From Neobacillus sp. PS2-9 (lineage in GTDB: Bacteria > Bacillota > Bacilli > Bacillales > Cytobacillaceae): 64,000 nt of DNA. How positions within the stretch are numbered: the first letter of the stretch is position 1; the number at the start of each line of letters is the position of its first letter. The stretch is from positions 769,001 through 833,000 of the forward strand of contig NZ_CP133269.1 in the NCBI RefSeq assembly GCF_030915525.1. The letters are read 5' to 3'. The notes beneath the pieces were generated by a model. That model was not told the DNA's origin. It worked only from the letters and a program-made list of their open reading frames with translations, and ran no database searches. A program made the translations under genes and the position numbers. Below are positions 60,235 through 64,000 of the stretch, piece after piece.

Positions 60235-60891
60235 ATGAATCCAATATTATCGTTAATTGTCCGCTCGTTCGTAGCTATCCCTATTACAGTACTCACATGG
60301 CTTATATGCTACATCCCACTAGGCCAAGGATTTTGGGCATCCACTTTTTTCGCTATCCTGGGTGGAATCCTTACCCATGTGGTCTTGGCATTCTTTCAGA
60401 ACATCCGCTTTTTAAAAAAGCATCAGCTGTCTAGAAAGGAATATCGCTATATTTTGAAAAACTTATCAGAGGCGAAACGGAAAATTAATCGCTTAAATAA
60501 AAACCTCTTTTCCATTCGGGATCTGTCCTCTGTGAAACAAAGAATTGATATTTTACGGATTACAAAGAAGATCCAGAAAATGACGATGAAGGAACCGAAG
60601 CGTTTTTATCAAGCGGAGCAATTTTATTTTTCTCATTTAGATTCTGTTGTCGAGCTTACTGAAAAATATAGCTTTCTATCCTCCCAACCCAAACAAAACA
60701 TGGAGATGGGGCAATCCCTTATCGAAACTCGCAGGACTTTAAACGAATTGACAAAGGTGCTGGAAGAGGATTTATATCATGTGATCTCCGATGATATTGA
60801 TACATTGAACTTTGAAATTGATGTTGCCAAGCATTCGATTAATAAGCAAAAGGATGCTAAATTCCCTGAAGAAAATAGGTGGAAAAAATGA
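60235..60891 (+). CDS. xpaC: XpaC-family protein
   Basis: 218 residues. Two N-terminal membrane segments (about 7-27 and 32-52) are followed by a helical cytoplasmic part rich in Lys, Arg and Glu ([31 protein letters not shown]). Length, topology and position directly before a telA/yaaN gene match B. subtilis xpaC, named for hydrolysis of a phosphate dye. The true role is probably with TelA in membrane or toxic-anion stress. The stop overlaps the telA start (ATGA). Confidence 0.82.
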   Translation: MNPILSLIVRSFVAIPITVLTWLICYIPLGQGFWASTFFAILGGILTHVVLAFFQNIRFLKKHQLSRKEYRYILKNLSEAKRKINRLNKNLFSIRDLSSVKQRIDILRITKKIQKMTMKEPKRFYQAEQFYFSHLDSVVELTEKYSFLSSQPKQNMEMGQSLIETRRTLNELTKVLEEDLYHVISDDIDTLNFEIDVAKHSINKQKDAKFPEENRWKK

Positions 60892-62066
60892 GTGAAAACA
60901 ACCCAATTGATTTAAATAAAAGTGGAAATTTACTAGATGATATTCTAGCAGATCCGTTCGGTGACCAACTTGAGCTCTCTAAACAGCCAGTCCAGCAGTC
61001 AAGTGAGGCCAAGCCAGTCAAATTAATTGATGTAATTCCAGCAGAGCATAGGGCAAAAGCCTACCAGATTGCGGAACAAATTGATCCGACCAACCATCAA
61101 GCTATGATTCAGTACGGAACCCAGGCGCAAGGTAAACTGTTGTCCTTCTCACATACTATGCTTGAGCATGTACAGAAGAAAGATGTCGGCGAAATTGGGG
61201 ATATCATCAATGACTTAATGAAGCGATTGAATGAGGTGAATCCCGATGAATTAAAGGATGGGAAGCCTTCCTTGTTTGCGCGGATGTTTGGGAAAATTTC
61301 CGGATCGCTGCAAGAGGTGTTGTCCAAGTATCAGAAAACAGGGGCGCAAATCGATCGGATTAGTGTGAAGCTCGATCGCAGTAAAAATGTTCTTTTATCG
61401 GATATTAAGCTGCTTGAACAGCTCTATGAGACAAATAAAGAATATTTCCATGCGTTAAACGTGTATATTGCTGCAGGAGAAATTAAGCTGGAAGAGATGC
61501 AGACAAAAACCATCCCGCAGTTGAAAAGAGCGGCGGAAACGACAAATGACCAAATGAAGTTTCAAGAAGTAAACGACATGATTCAGTTTGCAGACCGTCT
61601 GGATAAGCGGCTGTATGATTTGAAATTAAGCCGAGAAATCACGATTCAAAGTGCGCCGCAAATTAGGCTGATTCAAAATACTAACCAAGCGCTTGTTGAA
61701 AAAATTCAATCATCGATCATGACGGCGATTCCATTATGGAAAAATCAAGTGGCCATCGCATTGACATTAATTCGCCAGCGCCATGCAGTTGAGGCACAAA
61801 AGCAAGTATCGAAAACGACCAATGAGCTACTGTTGAAAAATGCAGAAATGCTAAAGACCAATACCATTGAAACGGCAAAAGAAAACGAGCGTGGTCTCGT
61901 TGATATCGAAACTTTAAAGAAAACCCAAGAGAGCTTGATTTCCACACTGGAAGAAACGATGCGAATACAGGAAGAAGGCCGCCACAAGCGCCGTCTCGCC
62001 GAACAAGAACTGGCCACCATGGAAAACGACCTTCGCCTCAAACTACTCGAAATCAAAGGCAAATAA
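60888..62066 (+). CDS. yaaN: Toxic anion resistance protein TelA/YaaN
   Basis: 392 residues from ATG 60888 (GGTGG six bases upstream), overlapping xpaC by 4 bases. A helical, coiled-coil-rich cytosolic protein of the TelA family: [72 protein letters not shown] and the C-terminal [24 protein letters not shown]. The family is linked to tellurite and cell-envelope antimicrobial resistance; no enzymatic activity is known. Operon with xpaC as in B. subtilis. Confidence 0.92.
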   Translation: MSENNPIDLNKSGNLLDDILADPFGDQLELSKQPVQQSSEAKPVKLIDVIPAEHRAKAYQIAEQIDPTNHQAMIQYGTQAQGKLLSFSHTMLEHVQKKDVGEIGDIINDLMKRLNEVNPDELKDGKPSLFARMFGKISGSLQEVLSKYQKTGAQIDRISVKLDRSKNVLLSDIKLLEQLYETNKEYFHALNVYIAAGEIKLEEMQTKTIPQLKRAAETTNDQMKFQEVNDMIQFADRLDKRLYDLKLSREITIQSAPQIRLIQNTNQALVEKIQSSIMTAIPLWKNQVAIALTLIRQRHAVEAQKQVSKTTNELLLKNAEMLKTNTIETAKENERGLVDIETLKKTQESLISTLEETMRIQEEGRHKRRLAEQELATMENDLRLKLLEIKGK

Positions 62067-62107
62067 AAACACCCTGCTGCTTACCACTGCAGCGGGGTGT
62101 TTTTTTG
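62066..62107 (+). terminator. Terminator of the xpaC-telA operon
   Basis: ACACCCTGCTGC and GCAGCGGGGTGT arms, 8-base loop, seven T. Confidence 0.88.
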
Positions 62108-62136
62108 CTAAAGTTGTCCCACGAGAGGAGGAAAAG

Positions 62137-62159
62137 TGTCTTTATTGGTGCCTGGCACC
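62137..62159. repeat. Dispersed GGTGCCTGGCACC element, copy 6
   Basis: GTGTCTTTATT followed by the palindrome GGTGCCTGGCACC, between two convergent genes. Confidence 0.65.
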
Positions 62160-62175
62160 GCAATGACACCCGCAT

Positions 62176-62946
62176 TTAGTTATTTACCGGGGTTGCTTTT
62201 AGGTATTCTTCGAGGGTGATGCCACGGTTCGTGATTTGTTTGGCGATGGATTTTCCAACGTAGCGGAGGTGCCAGGGTTCATATTTGTAACCAGTAACAG
62301 CGTCTTTGCCATTTGGGTAGCGGATGATGAAGCCATATTCAGCCGCATGCTTTTCGAGCCAATCTGCCTCCGGCGTTCCCGCGAAGCAATCTTCTGCTGC
62401 GCATTTTCCATCACCTCCGGTCACATCGATGGCAAGTCCAGTCTCATGTTCACTAGTGCCTGGAATGGCACTATAGGTTCGGGCTGCTTCGTATCCATCT
62501 AAACTCACGTAATAATTGAATAAAACGGTTTGGGCCTCATGGGATCTGTAAGCAGAAACACCAAGTAGATTAACGCTATCCTGCTTTGCCCCAGCAAACA
62601 ATTTTTCAATCGCCTCCGCTGCTTTTATGCGCAATTTTCGTTTCTCTGTCTTTTTTTCAAACGTAAATGGAATATCTGGATAGACTAAATCGGTTGGGGT
62701 ATAACCATCAGGCAGTTTATGGTTCTTATTGATCAAAACAGGAATGGCTTCAGGAGAGGCAACCACTTGGAGAGCCTCATTTTCAGGATGGACGCTCTTT
62801 TTTTTAATTGCAGACTTATTCGCACTAATTGGTTGATTGTTCCACTTCTCCTCGTCATTTTGCGTAAAATGATTTTTCAATGAGCAGCCAGCAACGACAA
62901 AAACCAAAATGAGTAAAGATACAACAGTAACTCGCAAATTTGACAT
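62176..62946 (-). CDS. D-alanyl-D-alanine carboxypeptidase (VanY-like) lipoprotein
   Basis: 256 residues, lipoprotein signal with lipobox VVAGC (Cys about residue 21). After a linker comes a VanY/Peptidase M15-type domain (about 90-250): SAYRSHEAQTVLFNYY, GTSEHETGLAIDVTGGDG with zinc-binding H and D, and YGFIIRYPNGKDAVTGYKYEPWHLRYVG with catalytic E and zinc-binding H. It trims the terminal D-Ala of peptidoglycan stem peptides outside the membrane. ATG 62946 follows AAAAGGACG. There is no vancomycin cluster nearby, so the role is housekeeping. Confidence 0.9.
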   Translation of the reverse strand: MSNLRVTVVSLLILVFVVAGCSLKNHFTQNDEEKWNNQPISANKSAIKKKSVHPENEALQVVASPEAIPVLINKNHKLPDGYTPTDLVYPDIPFTFEKKTEKRKLRIKAAEAIEKLFAGAKQDSVNLLGVSAYRSHEAQTVLFNYYVSLDGYEAARTYSAIPGTSEHETGLAIDVTGGDGKCAAEDCFAGTPEADWLEKHAAEYGFIIRYPNGKDAVTGYKYEPWHLRYVGKSIAKQITNRGITLEEYLKATPVNN

Positions 62947-63172
62947 GGCAAACGTCCTTTTATAAAATAATTCACTTCATTCACCATCATGGACACGATA
63001 AAAGACTTTAAAACGTCCTAAATCAAATCAGTCCACATAAACTCAATCATGAATTACTTTCCTGTTTACCTATTTTTTATATTTTCATTAGGTTGAATTA
63101 GTAATTTGTCCCAATATATAGGTCTAAAGACTCTTTATAAAAATAATTATGTTGCTTATGATTTTTATAAAC

Positions 63173-63290
63173 ACATAAATCGTACGAAACGGCAAAACCA
63201 TTGAAAAATGGTGACGCAAAACTAAAGGGGCTACTGTTTCATGACAATGCCAGCCAGTTACCGAACACGACTTACTCCGTCGATTTATGT
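63173..63290 (+). ncRNA. Class I cyclic-di-GMP riboswitch (GEMM-I)
   Basis: The aptamer core is at 63186-63264: GGCAAAACCATTGAAAAATG with a GAAA-type tetraloop hairpin, then GGTGACGCAAAACTA, AGGGGCTACTG, a variable loop and ATGCCAGCCAGTTACCG. These are the conserved blocks of GEMM-I aptamers. A perfect 10-bp outer stem (ACATAAATCG at 63173-63182, CGATTTATGT at 63281-63290) closes the structure and ends 11 bases before the ribosome binding site of the 59-aa ORF. It may therefore act on translation initiation. Confidence 0.88.
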
Positions 63291-63315
63291 AAACCACAAT
63301 TGAGGAGGTTTTCAT

Positions 63316-63495
63316 GTGTTAAAATTGTTGATGAAGGGTATGTACTACTATCATTTATTTCAACACCGTCACAACGAACTGTTGCAACAGGATTGCTTAT
63401 GTGCAGAGTTAAAAATGAAACTTAAGGTAAAAGCGACATATCATTATAGTAAGGCATTGGAGCTTGTTTCCAAGATGCAGACGCTGCCACTATGA
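63316..63495 (+). CDS. Riboswitch-controlled small protein (59 aa), unknown function
   Basis: GTG 63316 lies seven bases after GAGGAGG and immediately behind the c-di-GMP riboswitch; 59 codons lead to TGA 63493, then the terminator. The protein starts MLKLLMKGMYYYHLFQHRHN, followed by ELLQQDCLCAELKMK and ends ALELVSKMQTLPL. It is basic, has histidines and two cysteines (C-L-C), and no membrane segment or signal peptide. I recognise no family. The ATG two bases upstream is followed at once by a stop and is not used. The complete riboswitch-RBS-ORF-terminator unit is the main support. Confidence 0.65.
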   Translation: MLKLLMKGMYYYHLFQHRHNELLQQDCLCAELKMKLKVKATYHYSKALELVSKMQTLPL

Positions 63496-63504
63496 TTAAA
63501 AAGT

Positions 63505-63533
63505 AAAGCCTAGGCTCCCGTAGCCTAGGCTTT
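63505..63533. terminator. Bidirectional terminator between the small ORF and the copper-enzyme gene
   Basis: AAAGCCTAGGCT and AGCCTAGGCTTT arms, 5-base loop, T residues on both strands. Confidence 0.88.
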
Positions 63534-63541
63534 AAATATTT

Positions 63542-64000
63542 TTAATGCGACATTGTTTCACTTCCGTCATCATGGCCGTCTTTGGTCACCTTCAACACTC
63601 CGACAGCGCCTTTTGTCGCATGATTGAACTGATGGGTTACGAATGGATAGCTGCCTTCTTTTGTTACCGTAAATTCCACAACCGCTCCGCCACTTGCTGC
63701 AAGTAGGACGGTTTGTAGTCCTTTCATTCGGTTATACGGATTTCCGTCCATATACACATCATCAAAAAGGGTACCTACGACATGGAAGCTGCTGACTTCA
63801 TTCGGACCAACGTTCATCACATAGAACCGTACTTTATCCCCCACTTTTGCTAGCAGCGGTTTGTCAACAAGGGCACCAACCGTACCATTTGTATTGGTAT
63901 CCCCATCTTTTAAAGCTTTAGCTGAAAAAACTACATATTTTGGTGTGCCATTTGTAAAATCGTCCAAGTCATTGTATTTATACCATTCATTTTGTACAAT
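63542..64000 (-). CDS. Multicopper oxidase-type / copper nitrite reductase-like protein (3' part)
   Basis: The gene continues beyond the right edge; 152 residues of its C-terminal cupredoxin domain are visible (from IVQNEWYKYNDLDDFTNGTPKY to KDGHDDGSETMSH). Copper-site residues: SSFHVVGTLFDDVYMDGNP, and THQFNHATKGAVGVLKV near the end, where copper nitrite reductases carry a copper-binding histidine in the same place. Family membership is clear, but laccase-like and NirK-like enzymes cannot be separated from this part alone. The Asp/His-rich tail is typical. Confidence 0.75.
   Translation of the reverse strand: MVQNEWYKYNDLDDFTNGTPKYVVFSAKALKDGDTNTNGTVGALVDKPLLAKVGDKVRFYVMNVGPNEVSSFHVVGTLFDDVYMDGNPYNRMKGLQTVLLAASGGAVVEFTVTKEGSYPFVTHQFNHATKGAVGVLKVTKDGHDDGSETMSH

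Noticed and set aside
63201..63425. 74-residue plus-strand frame inside the riboswitch
   Set aside because: It starts within the aptamer without a ribosome binding site; the GTG ORF at 63316 in another frame has a strong site.

Overview
The window is a chromosomal stretch from an AT-rich, low-GC Gram-positive bacterium of the Bacillaceae (Bacillus/Neobacillus-like). The evidence is strong AAGGAGG-type ribosome binding sites, frequent TTG and GTG starts, stem-loop plus T-run terminators, and products closely resembling Bacillus subtilis YuxL, PbuO, YitT, XpaC/YaaN, YhjR and the Rbs proteins. No rRNA, tRNA, prophage, intact insertion sequence or CRISPR array was seen.

Layout. 0-3.2 kb: Bce-type two-component pair and an MFS transporter. 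3.2-6.7 kb: a repeat array, a 38-residue membrane peptide and two secreted low-complexity proteins; the second is interrupted by repeated same-direction frame changes. 6.8-15 kb: YuxL-like peptidase, NatAB/YhaQP-like ABC exporter, PfpI-like protein, CAP-domain protein, PRPP synthetase. 15-28 kb: PAS-GGDEF-EAL protein, PbuO purine permease with a PurR-type operator, a lipoprotein, GalE, acyltransferase, DAACS symporter, a second EAL protein, YitT and a HEPN-like/CBS protein. 28.5-33.8 kb: a LytS/YesM kinase, an AraC-type regulator, a membrane protein, a formamidase and an APC permease in one co-directional block. 34-43 kb: molybdopterin oxidoreductase, ECF sigma/anti-sigma pair with a self-type promoter, a secreted coiled-coil protein with an OmpR-type two-component system, and a wall-binding amidase with 19 repeats. 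43-53 kb: ferritin-like protein, PlsY, serine hydrolase and the ribose operon rbsR-D-A-C-B-K with three identical operators. 53-64 kb: ZupT, LCP ligase, HtrA-like protease with a dockerin-like tail, MnaA, VOC protein, His/Gly-rich coat-like protein, XpaC-TelA, VanY-like lipoprotein, a class I c-di-GMP riboswitch in front of a 59-residue ORF, and the 3' part of a copper oxidase or nitrite reductase gene.

Three things stand out. (1) Tandem arrays of about 52-bp palindromic units lie in intergenic gaps, mostly between convergent genes. Each array has its own sequence but four share a TAGA-loop-TCTA plan, and one array shows compensatory changes in its stem arms. (2) The c-di-GMP riboswitch with its small downstream ORF and terminator forms a complete unit, in a window that also encodes two EAL proteins. 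(3) Several dispersed element families are present: a MITE-like element of about 180 bp with deletion derivatives, and a short GTGGACA / GGTGYCWGRCACC element, one copy of which supplies the last codons of a gene.

Functional connections visible in the sequence: purine and PRPP metabolism (prs, PurR-controlled pbuO), ribose uptake (rbs), cell-envelope work (LCP, MnaA, GalE, amidase, VanY-like, PlsY), and signalling (three two-component systems, one ECF sigma factor, c-di-GMP).
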